Source: Melastoma dodecandrum (lineage: Eukaryota > Streptophyta > Magnoliopsida > Myrtales > Melastomataceae). Taken from it: 64,000 bases of DNA. The stretch spans positions 62,001 to 126,000 of the forward strand of contig JARUPY010000313.1 of assembly GCA_029817715.1 (NCBI GenBank). Reading direction: 5' to 3'. A model generated the notes under the pieces. That model did no database searches, was not told where the DNA came from, and saw only the letters and a list, made by a program, of their open reading frames with translations. Positions 8,654-18,861 of this stretch are shown here, in pieces (the first letter of the stretch is position 1; each line of letters begins with the position of its first letter). A program made the position numbers and the translations under genes.

Positions 8654-9118
8654 ATGGCCGACTATCACAAGAACCCCGACGCGATCTCCGCGCTGACGCC
8701 CGAACAATACCGCGTCACGCAGGAGGACGGCACCGAGCGGGCGTTCACCGGACAATATTGGGACAACCACGAGCCCGGCATCTACGTCGACGTCGTCTCC
8801 GGCGAGCCGCTGTTCGCCTCGACCGACAAGTTCGAGTCGGGCTCGGGCTGGCCGAGCTTCACCAAGCCGCTCGAGAAGGCGCACGTGAAGGAGCTGCGCG
8901 ACGCGAGCCACGGCATGGTCCGCACCGAGGTCCGCTCGGCGAACGGCGACAGCCACCTCGGCCACGTCTTCCCGGACGGCCCGCGCGACAAGGGTGGCCT
9001 GCGCTACTGCATCAACTCGGCCTCGCTGCGCTTCGTCCACGCCAAGGACCTCGAGGCGGAAGGCTACGGCGCCTACGCGCAACTGTTCGAGACCAAACAG
9101 ACGGAGGGCGCACGATGA
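8654..9118 (+). CDS. msrB: Peptide-methionine (R)-S-oxide reductase
   Basis: Repairs methionine-R-sulfoxide in oxidised proteins, using thioredoxin. The 154-residue protein shows [19 protein letters not shown] and the catalytic cysteine C119 in RYCINSASL. The two CxxC zinc motifs of many MsrB proteins are absent, so this is the zinc-free form. No signal peptide is visible, so it acts in the cytosol. GGAGG at 8640-8644 precedes ATG 8654. Its stop overlaps the msrA start in ATGA, so the two stereospecific repair enzymes are made from one message with coupled translation. Confidence 0.95.
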   Translation: MADYHKNPDAISALTPEQYRVTQEDGTERAFTGQYWDNHEPGIYVDVVSGEPLFASTDKFESGSGWPSFTKPLEKAHVKELRDASHGMVRTEVRSANGDSHLGHVFPDGPRDKGGLRYCINSASLRFVHAKDLEAEGYGAYAQLFETKQTEGAR

Positions 9119-9633
9119 CGACGCAGAAAGCCATCCTCGCGGGCGGCTGCTTCTGGGGCATGCAGGACCTGATCCGGCGTGAGCCCGGCGTCGTGTCGAC
9201 GCGGGTCGGCTACACCGGCGGCGACGTTCCGAACGCCACCTACCGCAATCACGGCACGCATGCCGAGGGCATCGAGATCGTCTTCGATCCCACGAAGACG
9301 AGCTATCGGCGCCTGCTCGAGCTGTTCTTCCAGATCCACGACCCGACGACGAAGAACCGCCAGGGCAACGACCGCGGCATGAGCTACCGCTCGGCGATCT
9401 ATTATCTCGACGAGGCGCAGAAGCGCACCGCGCTGGAGACGATCGCCGACGTCGACGCCTCGGGCCTGTGGCCCGGCAAGGTGGTGACCGAGGTCGAGAA
9501 GGCCGGCGCGTTCTGGGAAGCCGAGCCGGAGCACCAGGACTACCTGGAGCGCATCCCCAACGGCTACACCTGCCACTTCCCGCGGCCGAACTGGGTGCTG
9601 CCGCGCCGCGACGAGGTCAAGAAGGCGAGCTGA
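9115..9633 (+). CDS. msrA: Peptide-methionine (S)-S-oxide reductase
   Basis: Reduces the S epimer of methionine sulfoxide, complementing MsrB. Residues 10-15 read GGCFWG with the nucleophile C12. Further motifs are [37 protein letters not shown] and SYRSAIYY, all standard. The 172-residue length is normal and there is no export signal. The resolving cysteine is probably the one in GYTCHFP near the C terminus. It starts inside the msrB stop codon (ATGA). A strong hairpin terminator lies 29 bases after the stop, so msrBA is probably a two-gene operon. Confidence 0.96.
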   Translation: MTTQKAILAGGCFWGMQDLIRREPGVVSTRVGYTGGDVPNATYRNHGTHAEGIEIVFDPTKTSYRRLLELFFQIHDPTTKNRQGNDRGMSYRSAIYYLDEAQKRTALETIADVDASGLWPGKVVTEVEKAGAFWEAEPEHQDYLERIPNGYTCHFPRPNWVLPRRDEVKKAS

Positions 9634-9661
9634 TCGCTGCAGCGATCCGTGCTCGAACGCG

Positions 9662-9692
9662 CACCCCGAAGCTCGCAGCTTCGGGGTGTTCT
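9662..9692 (+). terminator. Intrinsic terminator of msrBA
   Basis: A perfect 12-bp stem (CACCCCGAAGCT / AGCTTCGGGGTG) with a CGC loop occupies 9662-9688 and is followed by TTCTTT. It lies 29 bases after the msrA stop. The hairpin is symmetrical, but the T-rich tail exists only on the plus strand. Confidence 0.85.
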
Positions 9693-9941
9693 TTAGTTCC
9701 TGTTCGGGAGGCCGCCGACCGGGCCGCCGCTCGCGGTTCCGCGGCCATAATAGCCCGTCCCGTCGAAGCGGCGGCCGTAGTAGCCACGAAACCCGTAGGG
9801 GCCGAAGCGGCGCGGCCCGTACCAGTAGGGCGCAAAGCGCGGCGGCCCGCGGTAGGCCCACGGCGGCACGGGCTGCGCCGCGGCCGGCATCGCGGCGCCG
9901 AGCGCGGCGGCGAGCACCGTCAGGTGCACGATCTTGATCAT
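9693..9941 (-). CDS. Small secreted Gly/Tyr/Arg-rich protein with GGPVGGL motif
   Basis: Unknown function, 82 residues. The first 22 residues (MIKIVHLTVLAAALGAAMPAAA) form a signal peptide cut probably at AAA or AAAQ. The mature protein is built of aromatic and Arg-Gly clusters such as YWYGPRRFGPYGFRGYYGRR, then SGGPVGGLPNRN at the end. AGAGGA stands upstream of ATG 9941. The composition suggests an envelope-associated or extracellular disordered protein. The shared GGPVGGL tail with the protein at 8205-8426 is the only recognisable feature. Its stop codon touches the msrA terminator, so the two units converge there. Confidence 0.65.
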   Translation of the reverse strand: MIKIVHLTVLAAALGAAMPAAAQPVPPWAYRGPPRFAPYWYGPRRFGPYGFRGYYGRRFDGTGYYGRGTASGGPVGGLPNRN

Positions 9942-10039
9942 CAGGTGTCATCCTCTGGAGGGGCTGTCGCTCCGCGAACGCCGTCGTGCCGCTTGGCGTT
10001 GCGCAGCCGCGGGGCGCGAGGCGAAACGACCCAGCATTT

Positions 10040-10468
10040 TCAGTGCGGCTTCGCCCAAGGGTCGTAGCTGCCAAAGCTCCAGACATGCCCCTCGGGATCG
10101 CGGGCGGAGTAGCTGCGGCCGCCATAGTCCTGGTCCATCGGCGGCATGATCGTCTCGCACCCGGCGGCTTCGGCGGCGGCGGCGAGCGCGTCGACGTCGT
10201 CGACCACGACATAGATCGTCATCGTCACACCCCCAGCCGTCGCGACGTCGACGAGCCGGGCCTTGCGCTCGAAGTCGTTGCCGCTGACGCTGCCGAGCAT
10301 GATCATTTGCCCGTCGCGGACCAGCTCGGCATGCATGACGATCGTCTCGTCGGCGGGATCGAGGTAGACGGCGTGGCGGGTGAAGCCGAAGGCGCGGCAG
10401 AGGACATCGATGGCGGCCGGCGCATCGGCATAGCGCAGGCAGGGAATGATCGCGGGCTTGACGGGCAT
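10040..10468 (-). CDS. VOC-family protein (glyoxalase/bleomycin-resistance fold)
   Basis: A 142-residue single-domain VOC protein. It opens with AIIPCLRYADAPAAIDVLCRAFGF, the standard first strand and helix, includes HAELVRDGQMIMLGS, and ends with a SYSARDPEGHVWSFG strand holding the acidic metal-ligand position. This pattern matches the PhnB/YdfO-like group more than lactoylglutathione lyase. The ATG at 10468 has GGAGA about seven bases upstream. The reaction is unknown; such proteins include metal-dependent lyases, dioxygenases and resistance proteins. The gene stands alone, between a small secreted protein and an enoyl-CoA hydratase. Confidence 0.8.
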   Translation of the reverse strand: MPVKPAIIPCLRYADAPAAIDVLCRAFGFTRHAVYLDPADETIVMHAELVRDGQMIMLGSVSGNDFERKARLVDVATAGGVTMTIYVVVDDVDALAAAAEAAGCETIMPPMDQDYGGRSYSARDPEGHVWSFGSYDPWAKPH

Positions 10469-10526
10469 CGGGTCGTCTCCTCGGTCGTCAAAAGCATAGC
10501 CCCGAAAGCGGCGGGACGATGCCGCC

Positions 10527-11315
10527 TCAGCCGCCCGTGAACCGCGGCGCGCGCTTCTCGAGGAAGGCGGCGACGCCCTCCTGCGCATCGTGCGTCGGGA
10601 CGATGCTGGCGAAGGCCATCTCCTCGATCGCCAGCCCGTCGTCGATCGAGGCATCGAGGCCGCGGTGGATCGCGGCGAGTGCCGCGGCGAGCGTGGCCGG
10701 CGGCTTGGTCGCGAGCTCCGCCGCCAGCGCGAGCGCTGCCTCGCGCAGGTCGGCTGCGGGCACGACGCGGTTGACGAGGCCGAGACGCGCGGCTTCGGCG
10801 GCATCGAAGGTCCGCCCCGTGAGGATCAGCTCGAGGGCCGCCTTGCGCCCGACGTTGCGCGGCAGGCGCTGCGTGCCGCCGAAGGTCGGGATGATCCCGG
10901 TGTTGATCTCGGCCTTCGAGAAGGTCGCCGTCTCCGCGGCCAGGGCGATATGCGTCGACTCGACCAGCTCGCAGCCGCCGCCGAAGGCGAGCCCGTTCAC
11001 CGCGGCGATGATCGGCTTCGAGAAGCTCTCGACGCGCCGCGTCATGCGATGGCCGGGGCGCATGAAGTGCGCGACCGCCGCGGCCGGCCCGGCTTGCATA
11101 TGCGGCTGAAACGCGGCGATGTCGGCGCCGGCGCTGAAGGCACGTCCGGCGCCGGTGACGACGACGACGCGGATCGCCGGATCGAGCTCGATGCGATCGA
11201 GCGCGGCCAAGATGGCATCGAGGAGCTCGCGGCTAAGCGCGTTGAGCTTGTCGGGCCGGTTCAACGTCCGCCCGGCCGTCGCGTGCGTCACCTCGCAGTC
11301 GAGCACCTCGGTCAT
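10527..11315 (-). CDS. Enoyl-CoA hydratase/isomerase (crotonase family)
   Basis: Probably hydrates 2-enoyl-CoA in fatty-acid or aromatic-acid degradation. The 262 residues carry LNRPDKLNALS, the first oxyanion-hole loop AFSAGADIAAF, and the second, NGLAFGGGCEL, in which the Glu matches the first catalytic glutamate. The second glutamate is in SKAEINTGIIP, followed by FGGTQRLPRNVG. Both glutamates being present favours a hydratase over a CoA hydrolase. The ATG at 11315 is preceded by GAGAGGGAAGGG. The first strand before LNRP is a little short (EVTHATAGRTLNRP). It is divergent from a TetR regulator with an operator-like palindrome between them, so it is probably under that repressor. Confidence 0.9.
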   Translation of the reverse strand: MTEVLDCEVTHATAGRTLNRPDKLNALSRELLDAILAALDRIELDPAIRVVVVTGAGRAFSAGADIAAFQPHMQAGPAAAVAHFMRPGHRMTRRVESFSKPIIAAVNGLAFGGGCELVESTHIALAAETATFSKAEINTGIIPTFGGTQRLPRNVGRKAALELILTGRTFDAAEAARLGLVNRVVPAADLREAALALAAELATKPPATLAAALAAIHRGLDASIDDGLAIEEMAFASIVPTHDAQEGVAAFLEKRAPRFTGG

Positions 11316-11369
11316 CGCCCTTCCCTCTCGCCAGAAGCCGGCGGCACCGCTAAAGCTCGTCGCGACGTT

Positions 11370-11393
11370 TGTATATTCACTGGTCGGTATACA
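11370..11393. promoter_or_regulatory. Candidate TetR operator between enoyl-CoA hydratase and TetR genes
   Basis: TGTATA at 11370-11375 and TATACA at 11388-11393 form perfect 6-bp arms around a 12-base centre that includes ACTGGTCGGT. The right arm runs into the ATG of the TetR gene at 11393. Its location between divergent genes and its symmetry suit an autoregulatory site. Confidence 0.5.
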
Positions 11394-11998
11394 TGGCAGC
11401 TCGGCAAGCCCCGACGCGCGAGCGCATCGTCGCCGCCGCAAGCAAGCTCTTCTATGCCGAGGGAATCGGGCGGGTCAGCATGGACGCCGTCGCCGACAAG
11501 ACCGGCGTCACCAAGCGCAGCCTCTACTATCACTTCCGCAGCAAGGACGATCTGATCGCTGCCACGCTCGAAGGCCGCGACCAGCCGAACCTCGCGGCGT
11601 TCCAACGATGGTTCGAGGCGACGGAGGGCGGCGTCCCCGAAAAGGTGCGCGGCATCTTCATGCATCTCGCGGCCTCGGCGCGGCATCCGCGGTGGCGCGG
11701 CTGCGGCTTCCTGCGCACGACGGCGGAGCTGGCGCACATGCCCGGTCACCCCGCGATCAAGATCGGCGCCGCGCACAAGAAGCGGTTCGAGCGCTGGATC
11801 CAGGAGGTTTTGGAGGACGCCGGCCTCGCCGACGGCCTGCCGCTTGCCCGGCAGGTCATGCTGCTGCTCGACGGCTGCTTCGCCGTCACGCTGCTGCAGC
11901 GCGACGCCTCCTACATGGAAAGCGCGGGAGAGGCGGCGTTCACGCTCGTCACGGCCGCGTTGCGAACAGCCGCCCCGGCGCCGCGCAGAATCCGCTGA
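11393..11998 (+). CDS. TetR/AcrR-family transcriptional regulator
   Basis: A 201-residue one-component repressor-type protein. The DNA-binding domain is textbook: TRERIVAAASKLFYAEGIGRVSMDAVADKTGVTKRSLYYHF in pieces at about residues 7-47, followed by RSKDDLIAATL. The C-terminal domain has a GCGFLRTTAEL stretch, seen in TetR_C-type ligand pockets, and HPAIKIGAAHKK. The start at ATG 11393 overlaps a palindrome; a TTG-started extension to 11369 is possible but would encode the operator. No Shine-Dalgarno is evident, so the message may have a very short leader. The likely target is itself and the divergent enoyl-CoA hydratase. Confidence 0.88.
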   Translation: MAARQAPTRERIVAAASKLFYAEGIGRVSMDAVADKTGVTKRSLYYHFRSKDDLIAATLEGRDQPNLAAFQRWFEATEGGVPEKVRGIFMHLAASARHPRWRGCGFLRTTAELAHMPGHPAIKIGAAHKKRFERWIQEVLEDAGLADGLPLARQVMLLLDGCFAVTLLQRDASYMESAGEAAFTLVTAALRTAAPAPRRIR

Positions 11999-12024
11999 GC
12001 GCAGCGCGAGCGCGAAGGCGTAAT

Positions 12025-12537
12025 TCAGCCGCCGCGCGGATCGTCGGAGCTCTGCTCCCAGCCGGCGCCGGCCTCGCAGGTCCAGTAGTTGTTGAAGATC
12101 AGCCGCAGTGTGCGCTCGTCGGGCGGCGGCAGGTCCGACGGGGGCAGCTCGCGCCGCGCCGCGGGCGTCGCGAGATGCTTGATGACCTGCTCGAAGCCGG
12201 CCGGCGTGTAGCCGTTGAGGACGTGGCAGACCGGGCTCGTGACGACGAAGCTGTGCACATCGCCCCGCGCCACCCACACGCTGTCCCCCGCCTTCGCCGG
12301 GACCTTCTGTCCGGCGACCGTGAACTCGAGCGTGCCGTCCATGACGTAGAACCACTCGTCGCAATAGTTGTGGACGTGCGGCACGAGCGCGCCGGACTTT
12401 TCCCGCATCCACTGCTCGATGACGGAGTAGCTCCCGCCGGTCTGATGTCCTTCGGCCAGCGGCGCCCAGAGAATGTCATACATCCAGTAGGCCGCAGCCT
12501 CGTCGCGGCTCGCGGTGAACGACTCGTTCGTGCGCAT
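12025..12537 (-). CDS. Cupin-domain protein
   Basis: A 170-residue single-cupin protein. The metal-binding motif is present as PHVHNYCDEWFYVMDGTLEF, with two His and a Glu spaced as in cupin motif 1. Motif 2 is AKAGDSVWVARGDVHSFVV with its His. Sequence style resembles quercetinase-like cupins, which can be dioxygenases or isomerases; the substrate is unknown. The ATG at 12537 has GGGAGC about eight bases upstream. It is divergent from an AraC-family regulator across about 200 bp containing direct repeats, so it may be regulated by that protein. Confidence 0.8.
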   Translation of the reverse strand: MRTNESFTASRDEAAAYWMYDILWAPLAEGHQTGGSYSVIEQWMREKSGALVPHVHNYCDEWFYVMDGTLEFTVAGQKVPAKAGDSVWVARGDVHSFVVTSPVCHVLNGYTPAGFEQVIKHLATPAARRELPPSDLPPPDERTLRLIFNNYWTCEAGAGWEQSSDDPRGG

Positions 12538-12582
12538 GTCGTGGGCTCCCAGTCCGCGTCCGCCTCGCGCAGACGACTTCGA

Positions 12583-12611
12583 CAGTCGTTGCGGCGCTGC
12601 GAGCAGTCGTT
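12583..12611. promoter_or_regulatory. Direct repeats in cupin/AraC divergent region
   Basis: CAGTCGTT occurs at 12583-12590 and again at 12604-12611, 21 bp apart, i.e. two helical turns on one DNA face. That is the usual arrangement for AraC-family half-sites. The site lies between the cupin and AraC starts. Confidence 0.4.
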
Positions 12612-12738
12612 CGAGCGGACGATGCTAAAATAGCGGCCGGCGCCGGCAGGCGTCTTTGCGAAAAAGCGCAGCCTTTGCCTGAAAATCGCACGAAACGCGG
12701 GTCTTCCTGTCGTCACGTCGTCGGCACGGTTCGCGAGC

Positions 12739-15251
<2,513 letters not shown>

Positions 15252-15276
15252 CGACACGACCACGCCGGCAAAACGC

Positions 15277-15316
15277 AAAAAGGCCCGATCGCTTTGGCGA
15301 CCGGGCCTTTCTTTTG
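15277..15316. terminator. Bidirectional terminator between guaB and FNT gene
   Basis: A 14-bp stem with one mismatch (AAAGGCCCGATCGC at 15279-15292, GCGACCGGGCCTTT at 15297-15310), loop TTTG, then CTTTT. On the opposite strand the stem is followed by TTTTT. It separates convergent guaB and the formate/nitrite channel gene. Confidence 0.85.
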
Positions 15317-15342
15317 AGCTGCGCAGGAAAGCTGCGGCCGCT

Positions 15343-16191
15343 TTATTCCGCCGGCACCTGGGCGCCCGAAAATTCCGGCGCGCGTTCCGTCCGGGCGGAG
15401 GGGTAGGCAAGGTAGAGCGCCAGCCCCGTGAACAGGAACCCGCCGACGAGATTGCCGAGCGTCACCGGCAGCTCGTTGAACACGAGGTACTGGTAGACGC
15501 TCGCCGGCGCGCCGAGCATCAGGCCGAGCGGGAACAGCGCCATGTTGACCACGGCGTGCTCGAAGCCCTGCGCGAAGAAGATCAGGATCGGCAGCCAGCA
15601 GCCGAGGATCTTGCCGACGGAAGTCGATGCGCACAGGGCCATTGTGACGCCGAGGCAGACCATCCAGTTGCAGAGCATGGCGCGCACGAAGGCCGTGCCG
15701 ACGCCGAGCGCGCCGAGATTGTAGAAGCCGGCCGAGCGGGCGGTGACCGCCTTCTTCAGGCCCTCGACCACCGGCGTGAAGACCGGGCCGCCGCCGTCGT
15801 GCCCCATGCTGGTCAGCGACAGGTACATCAGGCCGGCGAGGATCAGCGAACCGACATAGTTGCCGAGGAAGGTGACGACCCAGTTCTTGAGCATCTGCGG
15901 CACCGTCGCCTGCCCGGCCATCACGGCCATGGGCAGCAGCGCGAAGCTGCCGGTGATGAGATCGAGGCCGAGCACGACGATCATCGAGAAGCCGACGGGG
16001 AAGATGATCGCCCCGACGATCGGCAGGCCGGTCTGGCCGGCGGCGGTGAAGGCCAGCGTCGTGGCGACGCCCAGGAAAGCGCCGGCCAGAGCCGAGCGGA
16101 CGAACAGATCCATCGTCGTCAGGCGCGTCTTGGCCGCGCCGAGCGCGATCATCGCCTGGACGACCTTTGCGGGGATTACAGCGTCGATCAT
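15343..16191 (-). CDS. Formate/nitrite transporter (FNT) family channel
   Basis: A pentameric inner-membrane channel for small monovalent anions such as formate or nitrite. The 282-residue protein has six hydrophobic spans. The central histidine lies in FFAQGFEHAVVNM, matching the conserved GxEHxxxNM of FocA/NirC. CNWMVCLG is the other hallmark. No enzyme of formate or nitrite metabolism is adjacent, so the cargo cannot be chosen. The ATG at 16191 has GAAGAG upstream. The short C-terminal tail (ERAPEFSGAQVPAE) is cytosolic. It converges with guaB on a shared terminator. Confidence 0.9.
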   Translation of the reverse strand: MIDAVIPAKVVQAMIALGAAKTRLTTMDLFVRSALAGAFLGVATTLAFTAAGQTGLPIVGAIIFPVGFSMIVVLGLDLITGSFALLPMAVMAGQATVPQMLKNWVVTFLGNYVGSLILAGLMYLSLTSMGHDGGGPVFTPVVEGLKKAVTARSAGFYNLGALGVGTAFVRAMLCNWMVCLGVTMALCASTSVGKILGCWLPILIFFAQGFEHAVVNMALFPLGLMLGAPASVYQYLVFNELPVTLGNLVGGFLFTGLALYLAYPSARTERAPEFSGAQVPAE

Positions 16192-16273
16192 GTCTCTTCA
16201 GCCCTTGGAACGCGTCGTCGCGAGGGCTTGCAAACATCGGGCCGACACGTATGTCTTGGGAGGCCGCTCGACG

Positions 16274-16906
16274 TCAGAGGCCGCGTTCGACCATCGCGAC
16301 GAGCCGCTCGGCGATGGCGCGGCGCGCATGCGCCGGGAGACGGCGCAGCGGCTCCTCGTTGACCAGCATTGCAAAGCCGTGGACGGAGGACCACGCGAGG
16401 ATCTCGGCGCCCGGGCGCCGCTCGCGTGGTAACAGCCCGGCCGCGACCATCCGGTCGAGCGCCACGCCGAGATGCCCGAACGGATCCAGCCCCTGGGGGC
16501 CGCGGCTCGCTTCGAGGTTTGTCGGCGTCGCGGTGACGGTGAAGGCGGCGCGAAACAGTCCGGGCTCGGCATCGGCGAAGTCGAGATAGCCGATGCCGAC
16601 GGCGCGCAGATAGGTGCGCGCCAGTTCGGACTTCGAGAGCCCCGCCTCGACGCGCGCAATCTCGCGCTCGATCGCCGCGGCCACCTTCGCTAGCGCCGCG
16701 TCGCGCACGGCGTCGAGGAGATCGTCGCGGTTGGCGAAGTGGCGGTAGGCGGCGTTTGGCACGACTCCCGCGCGGCGGGTCGCCTCGCGCAGCACCACCG
16801 CCTCGGGTCCGCCCTCGCGGGCGAGCGCCATCCCGGCCTCGAGCAGGGCGCGTCGAAGATCGCCGTGCCGATAGGTCTCACGCCGCGGCGCAGGGGCTTT
16901 TTCCAA
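16274..16906 (-). CDS. TetR-family transcriptional regulator
   Basis: A TetR-like regulator with the helix-turn-helix in RHGDLRRALLEAGMALAREG then VVLREATRRAGVVPNAAYRHFANRDDLLDAV, here split at natural breaks, followed by an effector domain of the TetR_C_13/WHG type (FDPxxxxAW-like DPFGHLGVALDRM). The start is uncertain. TTG at 16906 with GGAG upstream gives 210 residues and begins just before the DNA-binding domain; frames running further upstream would read through the operator copies. It is divergent from a VOC gene at 17013, and two copies of a 17-bp palindromic element lie between them, consistent with self-control and control of the VOC gene. Confidence 0.85.
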   Translation of the reverse strand: MEKAPAPRRETYRHGDLRRALLEAGMALAREGGPEAVVLREATRRAGVVPNAAYRHFANRDDLLDAVRDAALAKVAAAIEREIARVEAGLSKSELARTYLRAVGIGYLDFADAEPGLFRAAFTVTATPTNLEASRGPQGLDPFGHLGVALDRMVAAGLLPRERRPGAEILAWSSVHGFAMLVNEEPLRRLPAHARRAIAERLVAMVERGL

Positions 16907-16932
16907 CTTTTCCGATCTCCGAGCATCTCTGA

Positions 16933-16949
16933 TGTGGACAGCGTACACT
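16933..16949. promoter_or_regulatory. Operator copy A upstream of TetR gene
   Basis: TGTGGACAGCGTACACT, an imperfect palindrome. It matches copy B (16966-16982) at 12 of 17 positions. The centres are 33 bp apart, close to three helical turns. Confidence 0.5.
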
Positions 16950-16965
16950 AAATCGTCTACCTCTT

Positions 16966-16982
16966 TGTGGACGCCATCCACA
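16966..16982. promoter_or_regulatory. Operator copy B, perfect palindrome
   Basis: TGTGGA-CGCCA-TCCACA, perfect 6-bp arms, 31 bp before the VOC gene start. Paired with copy A on the same helical face, it is a probable double TetR binding site. Confidence 0.55.
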
Positions 16983-17012
16983 TAAGGGGCGTCGCCAGGA
17001 GACGGAAGAGCC

Positions 17013-17438
17013 ATGCACGTGTCGCCGTATCTCAACTTCAACGGCCGCTGCGAGGAAGCGGTCGCCTATTACAAGACCGCGCTCGGCGCAGAGGTCGAGA
17101 TGCTGATGCGCTTCTCCGACGCGCCGCAGGGCGGACCGCACGCCATACCGGACGCAGCCAAGTCCAAGATCATGCACACGAGCTTCAAGATCGGCGACAC
17201 GGCCGTCATGGCGGCGGATGGCATGTGCACCGAGGGCAGCCAAACGAAGTTCGACGGCTTCCACTTGTCGCTCAACGTGCCTGACGTCGCGACGGCCGAG
17301 CGGCTGTTCGCGGCGCTCGCCGCCGACGGCGAGATCACCCAGCCGCTGACGGAGACGTTCTTCGCGCCGCGCTTCGGCATGGTCGTCGACAAGCTCGGCG
17401 TCGGCTGGATGGTCGTCGCAGCCGCGTCGCCGGCCTGA
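17013..17438 (+). CDS. VOC-family protein, PhnB-like
   Basis: A 141-residue protein of the PhnB/3-demethylubiquinone-9 methyltransferase-like VOC group. It starts with [29 protein letters not shown], the typical first module, and has [21 protein letters not shown] and a C-terminal [15 protein letters not shown] strand. Most PhnB-like proteins are uncharacterised and often lack a complete metal site. GGAAGAG lies before ATG 17013. It is divergent from a TetR gene with two operator copies in between. A hairpin starts at its stop codon. Confidence 0.85.
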   Translation: MHVSPYLNFNGRCEEAVAYYKTALGAEVEMLMRFSDAPQGGPHAIPDAAKSKIMHTSFKIGDTAVMAADGMCTEGSQTKFDGFHLSLNVPDVATAERLFAALAADGEITQPLTETFFAPRFGMVVDKLGVGWMVVAAASPA

Positions 17439-17453
17439 GGGCGCCGGCCCTCA
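17436..17453 (+). terminator. Hairpin at the end of the VOC gene
   Basis: TGAGGGC-GCCG-GCCCTCA, perfect 7-bp arms, beginning at the VOC stop codon. No T-run follows, so function as a terminator is only likely. Confidence 0.35.
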
Positions 17454-17811
17454 CCTGGGAAGGAACGCGGACGATGCCGACGGTCGCATCTCTCGATCGA
17501 GAGCACGTTTCGGAGACGTGGCAAGGCTCGCGTCCCCGCCTCGGAAAGCGCGCGTCGGCCCGCGATCTCGTGGCGCGGCTGCAAACCTTGCGGGCGATGC
17601 TCGCACACGCGCGCGGCCGAGCGATCCGGCCGCATCGCGCAATCTATTCGAAGAGGTCGGCGTAGATCTCGGAGAGCGGCACCTCGACACCGACGCCCGG
17701 CAGCGCGAGCGTGGTGCGGGGGCCGCGCGTCGCGCCTTTCGCAATCGGCGTGAAGCAGATACCAGTTTTCGTCGCCGGTCACCTCCTTTCGACGAAGATT
17801 CGGGACAGCCC
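17439..17811. other. Gene-poor gap before ruvB
   Basis: About 370 bases with no convincing intact gene. It contains a hairpin at its left end, a possible degraded gene tail on the minus strand (17644-17775) and otherwise nothing I recognise. ruvA and ruvC, usual partners of ruvB, are not here. Confidence 0.6.
17644..17775 (-). pseudogene. Possible remnant of a Uma2-family endonuclease C terminus
   Basis: One minus-strand frame ends in [21 protein letters not shown], given here as a 21-residue span whose core is [12 protein letters not shown], followed by TAG at 17644-17646. That pattern resembles the tail of Uma2-family restriction-endonuclease-like proteins. A TGA lies just upstream in the same frame and no start codon exists, so only about 40 residues remain. 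The identification rests on a short stretch and could be chance. Confidence 0.25.
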
Positions 17812-18861
17812 TTGGCCACCTCGCCGCAACGCCTCGTCGGCGCCGACCCGCTCGACAGCGACCCCGATTCCTCGCTGCGGCCGCTGTCGCTCGCCGACTT
17901 CACCGGCCAGGCCGCGGCGCGGCAGAACCTGCGCGTGTTCATCCAGGCGGCGAAGGCGCGCGGCGAGGCGCTGGATCATGTGCTGTTCTTCGGCCCGCCG
18001 GGGCTCGGCAAGACAACGCTCGCGCAGATCGTCGCGCGCGAGCTCGGCGTGAACTTCCGCTCGACCTCCGGCCCCGTCATCGCCAAGGCCGGCGACCTCG
18101 CGGCCCAGCTGACCGGGCTCGAGGAGCGCGACGTGCTCTTCATCGACGAGATCCACCGCCTGAACCCGGCCGTCGAGGAGATCCTCTACCCGGCGCTGGA
18201 AGACTTCCAGATCGACATCATGATCGGCGACGGCCCCGCGGCCCGCTCCATCAAGCTCGACCTGCCGCCGTTCACGCTGGTGGGCGCCACCACGCGCGCC
18301 GGCATGCTCACCAACCCGCTGCGCGACCGCTTCGGCATCCCGATCCGGCTGCAGTTCTACACGGTCGACGAGCTCGAACTCATCGTGCGGCGCGGCGCGC
18401 GCGTGTTCAACATCGGCATCGCGGCGGACGGCGCCAACGAGATCGCCCGGCGCTCGCGCGGCACGCCGCGCATCGCCGGTCGTCTTCTGCGGCGGGTGCG
18501 CGACTTCGCCATGGCCGATGGCGAGGCCGAGATCTCCCGCCGGCTGGCCGACAAGGCGCTGAGCCTCCTCGACGTCGATGCGCTCGGCCTCGACCTGATG
18601 GATCGCCGCTACCTGTCCACCATCGCCACCTCGTTCGGGGGCGGTCCCGTCGGCATCGAGACGATGGCCGCCGCGCTCTCCGAGCCGCGCGACGCAATCG
18701 AGGACATCATCGAGCCCTATCTCATCCAGCGCGGCCTGCTGCAGCGCACGCCGCGCGGCCGCCTGCTGACGCCGCACGCCTTCGCGCATCTCGGCCTCGC
18801 CGCACCGAGCCAGCCGGCGCCGCAGTACGGCCTGTTCCCGACAGGCGTGGACGACACGTGA
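17812..18861 (+). CDS. ruvB: Holliday junction branch migration helicase subunit RuvB
   Basis: AAA+ motor that drives branch migration of Holliday junctions with RuvA. The 349 residues show the RuvB N-terminal [15 protein letters not shown], Walker [10 protein letters not shown], Walker [12 protein letters not shown], the beta-hairpin region [17 protein letters not shown], sensor 1 GATTRAG, and the C-terminal winged helix ending in [16 protein letters not shown]. The start is inferred as TTG at 17812, since the upstream frame is open but unlike RuvB. It lacks the usual ruvA neighbour. Its TGA overlaps the next gene's GTG (GTGA), so the secreted ABM-domain protein is translated from the same message. 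Confidence 0.95.
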   Translation: MATSPQRLVGADPLDSDPDSSLRPLSLADFTGQAAARQNLRVFIQAAKARGEALDHVLFFGPPGLGKTTLAQIVARELGVNFRSTSGPVIAKAGDLAAQLTGLEERDVLFIDEIHRLNPAVEEILYPALEDFQIDIMIGDGPAARSIKLDLPPFTLVGATTRAGMLTNPLRDRFGIPIRLQFYTVDELELIVRRGARVFNIGIAADGANEIARRSRGTPRIAGRLLRRVRDFAMADGEAEISRRLADKALSLLDVDALGLDLMDRRYLSTIATSFGGGPVGIETMAAALSEPRDAIEDIIEPYLIQRGLLQRTPRGRLLTPHAFAHLGLAAPSQPAPQYGLFPTGVDDT

